Assembly: GCF_014191605.1 (NCBI RefSeq)
Contig: NZ_JACHWU010000003.1
Coordinates: 248,001 to 312,000, forward strand
Length of the DNA stretch: 64,000 nucleotides
Reading direction: 5' to 3'
Source: Prauserella isguenensis
GTDB lineage: Bacteria > Actinomycetota > Actinomycetes > Mycobacteriales > Pseudonocardiaceae
Every line of letters begins with the position of its first letter. Position 1 is the stretch's first letter. The position numbers and the translations under genes are program-made. Of the stretch, positions 16,452 to 24,664 are shown piece after piece. The notes under the pieces are model-generated. The model made no database searches and was not told where the DNA came from. It was given only the letters and a program-made list of their open reading frames with translations.

Positions 16452-17378
16452 TCAGCTCCCCGAGTCGCGCATCGACTTCGCCGTCTGCCCCGCCAGCGGG
16501 TCCTCCTGCGTCTCGGCGTTGTGGGCGTGGGCGAAGTGGTGCAGACCGAACACCGAGTCCATTCCGGAGCGCATGCCCATCAGGTCCTGCGCCTGGTTGA
16601 CGGCCTTCTTCGCCAGCGTGAGGCCGAACGCGGGCATCTCGGCGATCGTGTCGGCCAGGCCCAGAGCCGTGTCCCGCAGCTCCTCGCGGGGAACGACCCG
16701 GCTGACCATGCCCCACTCCTTGGCCTGCTGTGCGCCGAACCGCTGCCCGGTCAGCAGCACCTCCTTGGCGGCCGTGGGCCCGAGCACCCACGGGTGGGCG
16801 AAGTACTCGACCCCGGGGATGCCCATACGCACCACGGGATCGGCGAAAAACGCGTCCTCCGAAGCCACGATCAGATCGCACACCCACGCCAGCATCAGCC
16901 CGCCGGCGATGCACGCGCCCTGCACCGAGGCGATCACGGGTTTCGGGATCTCCCGCCAGCGCCGGCACATGCCGAGATACACCTCCGACTCACGGGCGAA
17001 CCGGCGATCGCCGCCCTCCCGGTCGGTGTGGTCCCACCACAGCACGGCCTTGCGGTCGTAGCTGACGTCCACGTCGCGCCCCGGCGAGCTGATGTCGTGA
17101 CCCGCGGAGAAGTGCTTACCCTCCCCCGCCAGCACGATCACCTTCACCTCGGGATCGTCGACGGCACGCGCGAACGCGGCGTCGAGCGCGTAGGTCATCA
17201 CCGAGTTCTGCGCGTTGCGGTACTCCGGCCGGTTCATCGTCACCACGGCGACGGCGCCGCGGCGCTCGTACCGCACGGTCTCCTCGCCGGAACCCGTAGC
17301 CCGATCGCCCTCGCCCCGGCTCCCGTCGGGGCTGTACCCGCCGACGCTGTTCCCGGCGGACGTGCTCTCGTCGGTCAT
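16452..17378 (-). CDS. Crotonase-fold protein lacking both canonical hydratase glutamates
   Basis: A 308-residue enoyl-CoA hydratase/isomerase-fold protein. A Ser/Gly-rich tail of about 35 residues precedes VAVVTMNRPEYRNAQNSVM; the oxyanion-hole segments GKHFSAGHDIS and QGACIAGGLMLAWVCDLI are present. Where rat hydratase has Glu144 (GGGCELA) this protein has GGLMLA, and where it has Glu164 (QPEILLG) it has DPVVRMG, so classical hydration is unlikely. Related actinobacterial proteins are annotated as enoyl-CoA hydratases by fold only. It lies between fadD3 and fadE31, where M. tuberculosis has no gene, so a ring-opening or hydrolytic step in the same pathway is possible. The start overlaps the fadD3 stop. 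Confidence 0.85.
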   Translation of the reverse strand: MTDESTSAGNSVGGYSPDGSRGEGDRATGSGEETVRYERRGAVAVVTMNRPEYRNAQNSVMTYALDAAFARAVDDPEVKVIVLAGEGKHFSAGHDISSPGRDVDVSYDRKAVLWWDHTDREGGDRRFARESEVYLGMCRRWREIPKPVIASVQGACIAGGLMLAWVCDLIVASEDAFFADPVVRMGIPGVEYFAHPWVLGPTAAKEVLLTGQRFGAQQAKEWGMVSRVVPREELRDTALGLADTIAEMPAFGLTLAKKAVNQAQDLMGMRSGMDSVFGLHHFAHAHNAETQEDPLAGQTAKSMRDSGS

Positions 17379-18949
17379 GCCACTTTCTCCTTGCCCAGCA
17401 GGCGTTTGAGGACCTTCCCCGACGCGTTCCGCGGCAAGTCGCCGACGAACTCCACCGAGCGGGGACGTTTGTAGTTGGCGAGGCGCTGCCGGCAGTGTTC
17501 GAGCAGCGTCTCCTCGGACGGCGGCCCGCCCGCCGCCATGTCGGCCGCGACGACGAACGCCTTGCCCACCTCGCCGAGGCGCGTGTCGGGCACGCCGACG
17601 ACCGCCACCTCCGCGACGCCGTCCACACGGGACAGCTCTTGTTCGATCTCGGCCGGATAGACGTTGAATCCGCCGCAGATGTACATGTCCTTGAGCCGGT
17701 CGGTGATCGACAGGTTGCCCGCCTCGTCGAGCCGCCCGACGTCGCCGGTGTGCAACCAGCCGTCGACGTCGACCGCCTGCGCGGTCGCCTCCGGGTCGTC
17801 GAGGTAGCCGCGCATGACGTTCGGGCCGCGCAGCAGGACCTCGTCGCGGTCGCCGATGCACACCTCGAACCCGGCAGCCGCACGGCCACACGTGCGCGCG
17901 ATGGTGGCGGGGTCGTCGCCCGGTTCGCACATCGTCGCGACGACGGCCTCGGTGAGGCCGTACGCGGTGAGTACGACGTCGAATCCGAGCTCGTCGCCCA
18001 TCCGCTCGACGAGTGTGACCGGCACGGTGGCCGCGCCGGTGACCGCCAGCCGCAGCGACGAGAGGTCCGCCGCCGCGCGGTCCGGATGGTCGAGCAGGGT
18101 CCGGAACACGGTCGGCGCCGCGGGCAGGACCGAGACCCGCTCACGCTCGATCAGCTCGAGCGCGGCCGTCGCGTCGAAGGTGGCCTGCGGCACCAGCGTG
18201 GCCCCGGTCAGCAACCCGACGAGGACACCCGCCTTGTAGCCGAAGCTGTGGAAGAACGGGTTGACCACGAGGTACCGGTCGTCGGACGTGAGGCCGCCGC
18301 GGCCGGCCCATGCGGCAGCGACGTCGAGCGACTGGCGGTGCGCCGACAGCACCCCTTTGCTGCGGCCCGTGGTACCCGAGGTGAACAGGATGTCGGCGAT
18401 GTCGTCGGCGCCGACCGCCTCGGCGCGCGCATCGGCCTCGGCCGGGTCGACGGCCGAGGCCACCTCGCCGAGCGCGTCCCAGTCGACGGCGACCGGATCG
18501 GGGCGGAGCGGCCCGGGCAGCGGCACCCGCACGACCAGGCGGAGAGTGTCGAGGTCCCCTTCTCCTGCGGCGGCCCTGAGGTCGGTGAGTCGGTCGGTGC
18601 CCAGGAAGTCCCCGGCGACGATCAGCGCCGCGGCCCTGCTGCGGCGGATGAGGTCGGCCGCCTCGGAACCGGTGAACCGGGTGTTGATCGGCACCAGCGT
18701 CGCCCCGGCGTAGTGCGCGCCGAGCGCGGCGATCACCCAGTGGTGCGTGTTGGGCGAGTTCACGGCCACGCGGTCACCGCTGCGGACACCGCGCGCCAGC
18801 AAGGCCCGGGCCATAATGCGAACGTGTTTCAGAAGCTGATCGAACGTGATCCGCACCGACCCGTCGACGATCGCTTCCCGGTGACCGAACCGTGCCGACG
18901 CAGCGTGCAACGCCTGCGGGATCGTCACCGGAGTTCCTGTCTCGCTCAT
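17375..18949 (-). CDS. fadD3: Acyl-CoA ligase, FadD3-like (HIP-CoA synthetase candidate)
   Basis: A 524-residue ANL-superfamily ligase (507 in M. tuberculosis FadD3). The phosphate loop FTSGTTGRSKGV is at residues 189-200, with VLTAYGLTEAVVATM, GWLHTGDVGRLDEAGNL and the hinge DRLKDMYICGGFNVYPAEIE following, and catalytic Lys in NASGKVLKRLL near the end. FadD3 attaches CoA to HIP, the ring C/D propionate left after sterol A/B ring removal. The gene heads a five-gene operon with three fadE genes and diverges from fadE30, as in mycobacteria. ATG at 18949 has AAGGGAG upstream; a longer frame to 19165 reads through the operator and promoter. Confidence 0.87.
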   Translation of the reverse strand: MSETGTPVTIPQALHAASARFGHREAIVDGSVRITFDQLLKHVRIMARALLARGVRSGDRVAVNSPNTHHWVIAALGAHYAGATLVPINTRFTGSEAADLIRRSRAAALIVAGDFLGTDRLTDLRAAAGEGDLDTLRLVVRVPLPGPLRPDPVAVDWDALGEVASAVDPAEADARAEAVGADDIADILFTSGTTGRSKGVLSAHRQSLDVAAAWAGRGGLTSDDRYLVVNPFFHSFGYKAGVLVGLLTGATLVPQATFDATAALELIERERVSVLPAAPTVFRTLLDHPDRAAADLSSLRLAVTGAATVPVTLVERMGDELGFDVVLTAYGLTEAVVATMCEPGDDPATIARTCGRAAAGFEVCIGDRDEVLLRGPNVMRGYLDDPEATAQAVDVDGWLHTGDVGRLDEAGNLSITDRLKDMYICGGFNVYPAEIEQELSRVDGVAEVAVVGVPDTRLGEVGKAFVVAADMAAGGPPSEETLLEHCRQRLANYKRPRSVEFVGDLPRNASGKVLKRLLGKEKVA

Positions 18950-18976
18950 CCCGCTCCCTTGCTGGACGAGAAATCT

Positions 18977-18990
18977 AGAACGTGTTCTTA
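18977..18990. promoter_or_regulatory. KstR-like palindromic operator in divergent fadD3/fadE30 promoter
   Basis: The sequence TAGAACGTGTTCTT is an inverted repeat AGAAC-NN-GTTCT. It fits the TNNAACNNGTTNNA consensus of the sterol regulator KstR (TetR family) except for the last base. It is centred in the 72-bp gap between fadD3 (start 18949) and fadE30 (start 19022) and abuts TATTAT at 18990-18995, a possible -10 element. Binding would repress both operons. The KstR2 consensus (AnCAAGnnCTTGnT), expected for these genes in mycobacteria, is not seen here. Confidence 0.7.
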
Positions 18991-19021
18991 TTATGCTAGC
19001 GCACGGTAGCAGGAGGTGTGA

Positions 19022-20203
19022 GTGGAAAACCACGGGCGATTCCGGCGAGAGGTGGCCACCTGGCTCGCCGACAACCTCACCGGCGAGTTCGCCGGCGTGC
19101 GCGGACTCGGCGGCCCCGGCCGGGAACACGAGGCGTTCGAGGCACGACTCGCGTGGGAACGCCACCTCGCGGCCGCGGGATGGACGTGCGTCGGCTGGCC
19201 CACCCAGTTCGGCGGCCGCGGCCTGTCACTGGCCGAACAAGTGATCTTCCACGAGGAGTACGCCGCCTCCGGCGCACCCGCACGCGTGAGCCACCTCGGG
19301 GAGCAACTGCTGGGGCCGACGCTCATCGCGTTCGGCACCCCGGAGCAGCAGCGGCGGTTCCTGCCCCCGATCCGCGCGGTCGAGCAGCTGTGGTGCCAGG
19401 GCTACTCCGAACCGGGTGCCGGGTCGGACCTCGCCGCGGTGTCGACCACGGCCCGCCTCGAACCCGGCGCAGGCGGCGACGGTGGCCCGGGCTGGATCCT
19501 CAACGGCCAGAAGATCTGGACGTCGCTGGCACACGTCGCGGACTGGTGTTTCGTCGTCGCGCGCACCGAACCCGGGTCGACGCGGCACCACGGACTCTCC
19601 TACCTGCTCGTGCCGATGGACCAGCCCGGCGTCACGGTCCGCCCGATCACGCAGCTCACCGGGACGTCCGAGTTCAACGAGGTGTTCTTCGACGACGCCC
19701 GCACCGAGGCGGGACTGGTCGTCGGCGAGCCGGGTGACGGCTGGCGCGTCGCGATGGGCACGCTCGGTTTCGAACGCGGCGTGTCGACGCTGGGCCAGCA
19801 GATCGGGTTCCGCCGCGAGCTGGACGGCATCGTCGCGCAGGCGCGCGCGACGGGCACGATCGACGACCCGGTGCTCCGCGACGACCTCGCCCGCGCCCGG
19901 ATCGACCTGCGGGTACTGCGCGCGCACGCACTCCGCACGCTGCAACGTGAGCCCGGGCCCGACGTCGCCGTCGGCAAGCTGCTGTGGGCCGGCTGGCACC
20001 GGCGGCTCGGCGAACTGGCGATGCGCGCCCGCGGCGCCCGCGGCCTCACGACCGGTGGCGACCTCGACGAGTGGCAACGGCTGCTGCTGTTCAGCCGCGC
20101 GGACACGATCTACGGCGGCTCCGACGAGATCCAGCGGAACATCATCGCCGAACGGGTGCTCGGACTGCCCAAGGAACCCAGGAACACGGAGGAACGCCGA
20201 TGA
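19022..20203 (+). CDS. fadE30: Acyl-CoA dehydrogenase, FadE30-like
   Basis: A 393-residue acyl-CoA dehydrogenase (385 in M. tuberculosis). Motifs are TCVGWPTQFGGRGLSLAEQV, the FAD signature CQGYSEPGAGSDLAAVSTTA, NGQKIWTSLAHVADWCFVVAR and C-terminal DTIYGGSDEIQRNIIAERVLG. FadE30 oxidises the HIP-CoA propionyl side chain. GTG at 19022 follows AGGAGG by five bases. The stop overlaps the SDR gene as ATGA. It is divergent from fadD3 and shares its operator. Confidence 0.85.
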   Translation: MENHGRFRREVATWLADNLTGEFAGVRGLGGPGREHEAFEARLAWERHLAAAGWTCVGWPTQFGGRGLSLAEQVIFHEEYAASGAPARVSHLGEQLLGPTLIAFGTPEQQRRFLPPIRAVEQLWCQGYSEPGAGSDLAAVSTTARLEPGAGGDGGPGWILNGQKIWTSLAHVADWCFVVARTEPGSTRHHGLSYLLVPMDQPGVTVRPITQLTGTSEFNEVFFDDARTEAGLVVGEPGDGWRVAMGTLGFERGVSTLGQQIGFRRELDGIVAQARATGTIDDPVLRDDLARARIDLRVLRAHALRTLQREPGPDVAVGKLLWAGWHRRLGELAMRARGARGLTTGGDLDEWQRLLLFSRADTIYGGSDEIQRNIIAERVLGLPKEPRNTEERR

Positions 20204-21024
20204 CCGAACCGGCAACGACGACACCGGAGCACTCACCGGCACCGAAGCACTCACCGACACCCGAGTACCCGAAGCCGCACGACCTGCTGGCGGGGCGGAT
20301 CGTGGTGGTCACGGCGGCGGCGGGAACGGGCATCGGCTCGGCGACGGCGAAGCGCTGCCTCGAGGAGGGCGCACGGGTGGTCGTGAGCGATTGGCACGAG
20401 CGCAGGTTGACCGAGAGGGCCGAGGAGCTCGCGGAGTTCGGCGAGGTGCACGCCGTGCCCTGCGACGTGACCGACGACGACCAGGTGGTGGCGCTGATCG
20501 ACGCCGCGTGCGATCGCTTCGGCCGGATCGACGTGATGATCAACAACGCGGGACTGGGTGGCACACAGTCCATTCTGGACATGTCCGACGACGAGTGGTC
20601 CCGCGTCCTCGACATCACACTGAACGGCACGTTCCGATGCACGCGCGCGGCGACGCGGCGGTTCGTCGCCCAGGGGGGCGGCGGGGTCGTCGTGAACAAC
20701 GCCTCCGTCGTCGGCTGGCGGGCGCAGCAGGGCCAGGCACACTACGCAGCGGCAAAAGCCGGGGTGATGGCACTGACCCGCTGCGCGGCGATGGACGTCG
20801 CCGAGCACGGCATTCGTATCAACGCCGTCGCGCCGAGTCTGGCCGCGCACCCGTTCCTCGCCAAGGTGACGAGCGAGGAACTGCTCACCGAGCTCGCGGG
20901 CCGCGAGGCGTTCGGCCGGGCGGCCGAACCCTGGGAGATCGCGAACGTCATGGTGTGGCTCGCGTCCGGCTACGCCACCTATCTCACGGGCGAGACCGTG
21001 TCCGTGTCGAGCCAGCATCCGTAG
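20200..21024 (+). CDS. ipdF: Short-chain dehydrogenase, IpdF-like
   Basis: A 274-residue SDR (262 in M. tuberculosis Rv3559c). After a Pro/His/Thr-rich N-terminal tail of about 27 residues, the cofactor motif VVVTAAAGTGIGSATAKR, NNAG in MINNAGLGG, and the catalytic NNASVVGWRAQQGQAHYAAAK (Ser, Tyr-x3-Lys) are present. In HIP catabolism IpdF acts on the hydroxyacyl-CoA side chain formed after FadE30. It is translationally coupled to fadE30 and is followed after 9 bp by the thiolase gene, matching the side-chain beta-oxidation order. Confidence 0.84.
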   Translation: MTEPATTTPEHSPAPKHSPTPEYPKPHDLLAGRIVVVTAAAGTGIGSATAKRCLEEGARVVVSDWHERRLTERAEELAEFGEVHAVPCDVTDDDQVVALIDAACDRFGRIDVMINNAGLGGTQSILDMSDDEWSRVLDITLNGTFRCTRAATRRFVAQGGGGVVVNNASVVGWRAQQGQAHYAAAKAGVMALTRCAAMDVAEHGIRINAVAPSLAAHPFLAKVTSEELLTELAGREAFGRAAEPWEIANVMVWLASGYATYLTGETVSVSSQHP

Positions 21025-21033
21025 GAGGAATCC

Positions 21034-22188
21034 ATGGCCGAGGCCTACCTCGTCGACGCCGTCCGCACTCCCGTGGGCAAACGCGGCGGCGCACTGTCCA
21101 CTGTGCACTCCGCGGACCTGGGCGGGCACGTGCTCGGTGCGCTCGTGGAACGGGCGGGGATCGATCCGGCGACCGTCGACGACGTCATCCTGGGATGCAC
21201 CGACACGCTCGGCCCGCAGTCGGGCAACATCGCCCGCACGGCATGGCTGGCCGCGGGCATGCCGGATCACGTACCGGGCGTGACCGTCGACCGACAGTGC
21301 GGGTCGAGCCAGCAGGCGGTCCACTTCGCCGCGCAGGCGGTGCTGTCCGGCACGGCCGACGCGGTGATCGCGGGCGGCGTGCAGAACATGAGCGCCATCC
21401 CGATCAGCGCCGCCATGCTGGCGGGCCGCGAATACGGCTTCGACGATCCGTTGTCGGGCTCGGCGGGCTGGCACAAGCGTTACGGCGACGTCGAGGTATC
21501 CCAGTTCCGCAGCGCCGACATGATCGCACGGCACTGGGACATCACCCGTGAGCAGATGGAGGCCTACGCCTACCGCAGCCACGAGCGTGCGCTGCGCGCC
21601 GCCGACGAGGGGATCTTCGACGCCGAACTCAGCGGGCTCGCCGAGCTGACGGCCGACGAAGGACCACGCCGCGGGACCACGCCGGAGAAGATGGCGGGGC
21701 TGCCACCGTTGGCCGAGGACTCGCTGATCACGGCGGCCACGGCCAGTCAGATCTCGGACGGCGCGAGCGCGGCGCTCGTCGTGTCCGAGGACTACCTCCG
21801 CCGCCACGGACTCCCCCCGCGCGCCCGGATCCACCACCTGTCGGTCTCCGCCGCCGACCCGGTGTGGATGCTCACCGGTCCCATCCCCGCGACGTCGCGG
21901 GCGCTGCGCCGGACCGGTCTGTCGGTCGACGACATCGACCTGTTCGAGGTCAACGAGGCGTTCGCCAGCGTGGTGCTGGCGTGGCTCGACGAGACCGGCG
22001 CCGACCCGGACCGCGTCAACGTCAACGGCGGCGCGATCGCGCTCGGCCACCCCATCGGTGCCAGCGGCACGAAGCTCCTGACCACCCTGCTGCACGAGCT
22101 GGAACGCCGCGGCGGCCGCTACGGCCTGCAGACCATGTGCGAAGGCGGCGGCACGGCCAACGTCACGATCATCGAACGCCTCGCCTGA
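21034..22188 (+). CDS. fadA6: Acetyl-CoA acyltransferase (thiolase), FadA6-like
   Basis: A 384-residue thiolase (386 in M. tuberculosis FadA6). The acyl-accepting Cys89 is in DRQCGSSQQAV, the catalytic His in NGGAIALGHPIGASGTK and the second Cys in QTMCEGGGTAN. FadA6 performs thiolytic cleavage late in sterol ring C/D degradation. ATG at 21034 follows AGGAGG. It is the last gene of the fadE30 operon; the kstR2, ipdA, ipdB, ipdC and echA20 genes found near it in mycobacteria are not in this window. Confidence 0.86.
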   Translation: MAEAYLVDAVRTPVGKRGGALSTVHSADLGGHVLGALVERAGIDPATVDDVILGCTDTLGPQSGNIARTAWLAAGMPDHVPGVTVDRQCGSSQQAVHFAAQAVLSGTADAVIAGGVQNMSAIPISAAMLAGREYGFDDPLSGSAGWHKRYGDVEVSQFRSADMIARHWDITREQMEAYAYRSHERALRAADEGIFDAELSGLAELTADEGPRRGTTPEKMAGLPPLAEDSLITAATASQISDGASAALVVSEDYLRRHGLPPRARIHHLSVSAADPVWMLTGPIPATSRALRRTGLSVDDIDLFEVNEAFASVVLAWLDETGADPDRVNVNGGAIALGHPIGASGTKLLTTLLHELERRGGRYGLQTMCEGGGTANVTIIERLA

Positions 22189-22314
22189 CGCCGGTTGCTC
22201 CCGCCGTCGCCCACCGCCGCCCGTCCGAGCGTTGCGACGTCACATCGCCATGTCGACACTCGGCGCCGTCCCGACGCGCCGGCGACCACACCGGCCCGGG
22301 TGCCGGTTCATCGT

Positions 22315-22419
22315 CCCGGGAATCGACACCCCGAGTCCCTGAATCGACGACACCGGCCCCTGGGGACGCAACACGGGCCCCTGGGGAGGCAACACGGGCT
22401 CCGGAACCTGCGACACGGC
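22315..22419. repeat. Intergenic tandem repeat, five 21-bp units
   Basis: Five consecutive 21-bp units begin at 22315, 22336, 22357, 22378 and 22399; the best conserved read CCCCTGGGGACGCAACACGGG-like. They fill much of the 314-bp gap between fadA6 and the dehydrogenase gene, which has no other gene. The same unit recurs in inverse orientation at 53179-53261. Confidence 0.85.
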
Positions 22420-22502
22420 GGGTCCGGATCGCACCGGCGGCGGCACGGCGGCGTCGCTCCTCGATAGAGTGCCGTGGGCGCGTGCGACGAAGGAGCGATG
22501 CG

Positions 22503-23477
22503 ATGACCGGCACGAGACCACGGATCGTGGTCAGCAGGTGGATTCCCGACGACGCCGTGGCGCTGCTGCGCGAGGTCGGTGAGGTGTGGCTTCCCGAGCC
22601 GGACCGGGCGCTGCCCGCGGCGGAACTGCACGAGCGGCTCGCCGGAGCCGACGCCGCCGTGGTCACCCTCAGCGAGCAGGCAGGGGCGGACTTCGCGGAC
22701 GCCGCCGGACCGCAGCTGAAGGTCGTCGCGAACGTCGCGGTCGGCTACGACAACATCGACGTTCCCGCGCTCGCGGAGCGCGGCGTCACGGTCACCAACA
22801 CGCCCGGTGTGCTGACCGACGCCACCGCCGACATCGCGTTCGGCCTGCTGCTGTCGGTCACGCGCAGGCTCGGTGAAGGCGAGCGCCTGCTGCGTGCGGG
22901 CACGCCGTGGTCCTTCCACCTCGGCTTCATGCTCGGCTCCGGACTGCAGGGCAAGACGCTCGGCATCGTCGGACTCGGGCAGATCGGCCGGGCGATGGCG
23001 GAACGTGCCCGGGCGTTCGGCATGTCGATCGTCTACACGGGACGGCGCCGCGCCCCCGCGGAGGTCGAATCGGCCCTCGACGCGACGTATCTGCCGCAGG
23101 ACGAGCTGCTGGCCACCGCGGACGTCGTGTCGCTGCACTGCCCGCTCACCCCGGAGACCCGGCACCTGATCGACGCCGACGCGCTCGCGGCGATGAAACC
23201 GACGGCGTTCCTCGTCAACACCACGCGCGGACCGGTGGTCGACGAGGCCGCACTCGCCGCAGCCCTGCGCGAGGGCACGATCGCGGGCGCCGGACTCGAC
23301 GTCTTCGAGAACGAACCCGACGTCCACCCCGACCTGCTCGACCTCGACAACGTCGCGCTCGCCCCGCACCTGGGGTCGGCGACGGTCGAGACCCGAACCG
23401 CCATGGCGACCCTCGCCGCCCGCAACGTGCTCGCCGTTCTGGCCGGCAAGCCTCCGCTCACCGAGGTGACACCGTGA
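22503..23477 (+). CDS. D-2-hydroxyacid dehydrogenase (glyoxylate/hydroxypyruvate reductase type)
   Basis: A 324-residue NAD(P)-dependent reductase. The cofactor motif is GLGQIGRAMAERARAFGM near residue 156; catalytic Arg is in NTTRGPVVDEAAL, Glu in DVFENEPDVHPDLL and His in VALAPHLGSAT. It should interconvert glyoxylate/glycolate or hydroxypyruvate/glycerate. ATG at 22503 has AAGGAG seven bases upstream. It overlaps the following glycerate kinase region and together they form a two-gene route from hydroxypyruvate via glycerate to phosphoglycerate. Confidence 0.9.
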   Translation: MTGTRPRIVVSRWIPDDAVALLREVGEVWLPEPDRALPAAELHERLAGADAAVVTLSEQAGADFADAAGPQLKVVANVAVGYDNIDVPALAERGVTVTNTPGVLTDATADIAFGLLLSVTRRLGEGERLLRAGTPWSFHLGFMLGSGLQGKTLGIVGLGQIGRAMAERARAFGMSIVYTGRRRAPAEVESALDATYLPQDELLATADVVSLHCPLTPETRHLIDADALAAMKPTAFLVNTTRGPVVDEAALAAALREGTIAGAGLDVFENEPDVHPDLLDLDNVALAPHLGSATVETRTAMATLAARNVLAVLAGKPPLTEVTP

Positions 23478-23488
23478 GAGGTGACGCC

Positions 23489-24604
23489 GTGACCGCACCG
23501 GCCCCACGACGTGTGGTCGTCGCGCCCGACAAGTTCAAGGGCAGTCTCACCGCGGTCGAGGCGGCCGACGCCATCGGCGCGGGCGTACGGGACGTGCTGC
23601 CGGACGCCGACGTCGCGCTGTGCCCGGTCGCCGACGGCGGCGAAGGGACCCTTGACGTGCTGATCGCGGCGGGCGGCACCCGCGTCGACCTGCGCGTGTC
23701 CGGTCCGCTGTCCGAACCGGTCGAGGCCTGGTACGTGATGCTCGACGGCACGGCATACGTCGAATCGGCACGGGCCTGCGGGATCGAACACGTCACGCCG
23801 TCACCCGACGTGGCACTCGGAGCGCACACGTACGGCGTCGGCGAGCTGATCGCCGACGCGCTCGGCCGGGGCGCCCGGCAGATCGTGCTCACCGTGGGCG
23901 GCACCGCGAGCACCGACGGCGGCAGCGGCATGCTGCAGGCCCTGGGCGCACGGCTCACCGACGGCGACGGCGGACCAGTGGGACTCGGCGGCGGCGCACT
24001 CGCCGACGTCGCCACCGTCGACCTGTCCGAGACACGCGCGCTGCTGGGCGATGCCCGGGTGCGCGTGGCGACCGACGTGACCAATCCGCTGCACGGCACC
24101 GACGGCGCCGCGGCCGTGTTCGGCCCGCAGAAAGGTGCGGGTCCTGCGGAGGTCGCTGCCCTGCAGGCCAACCTCGAATGCTGGGCACAGGCCCTCGGCT
24201 TCGCGGACCGCACGAGCGCGGGTGCGGGCGGCGGGATCTCCGGCGGGGCGATGGCCGCGCTCGGAGCGACCGCCGAGTCGGGTTTCGACCTCGTCGTCGA
24301 ACTCACCGGGGTGGCCGACGCGATCGTCGGTGCCGACCTGGTCATCACCGGTGAGGGATCGCTGGACGCCCAGAGCCTCGCGGGTAAGGCCCCCGCAGGC
24401 ATCGCCGCCATCGCGCGGCGTCACGGCGCGCGGGTCGCCGCGATCGCGGGCCGGGTCGCACTGTCGGCCGAGGACCTGGCCGACGCCGGAATCACGGCGG
24501 CGGTCGCGATCGCCGACCACGCTCCCTCGGTCGAGATCGCGGTCCGCGATGCCGCCGCACTGCTGCGTCGCCACGCCGCAGATCTCGTCCACACCGGACA
24601 GTGA
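23489..24604 (+). CDS. glxK: Glycerate kinase
   Basis: A 371-residue glycerate kinase of the GlxK/GarK family: APDKFKGSLTAVEAADAIGAG at the N-terminus, CPVADGGEGTLDVL, VGGTASTDGGSGMLQALGA, TDVTNPLHGTDGAAAVFGPQKGA and ITGEGSLDAQSLAGKAP. It phosphorylates D-glycerate with ATP for entry into glycolysis. GTG at 23489 is chosen because AGAGGTGA lies seven bases upstream; an in-frame GTG at 23474 overlapping the upstream stop is possible. It is coupled to the reductase gene. Confidence 0.92.
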   Translation: MTAPAPRRVVVAPDKFKGSLTAVEAADAIGAGVRDVLPDADVALCPVADGGEGTLDVLIAAGGTRVDLRVSGPLSEPVEAWYVMLDGTAYVESARACGIEHVTPSPDVALGAHTYGVGELIADALGRGARQIVLTVGGTASTDGGSGMLQALGARLTDGDGGPVGLGGGALADVATVDLSETRALLGDARVRVATDVTNPLHGTDGAAAVFGPQKGAGPAEVAALQANLECWAQALGFADRTSAGAGGGISGGAMAALGATAESGFDLVVELTGVADAIVGADLVITGEGSLDAQSLAGKAPAGIAAIARRHGARVAAIAGRVALSAEDLADAGITAAVAIADHAPSVEIAVRDAAALLRRHAADLVHTGQ

Positions 24605-24664
24605 CGCACGGAACCGCGAACCATCCCGGCGGTCCACACGGGATCGCCTCGACCGCGCGCGAAC

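Noticed and set aside
18950-19021. KstR2 binding site
   Set aside because: The AnCAAGnnCTTGnT pattern is not present; only the KstR-like palindrome is.
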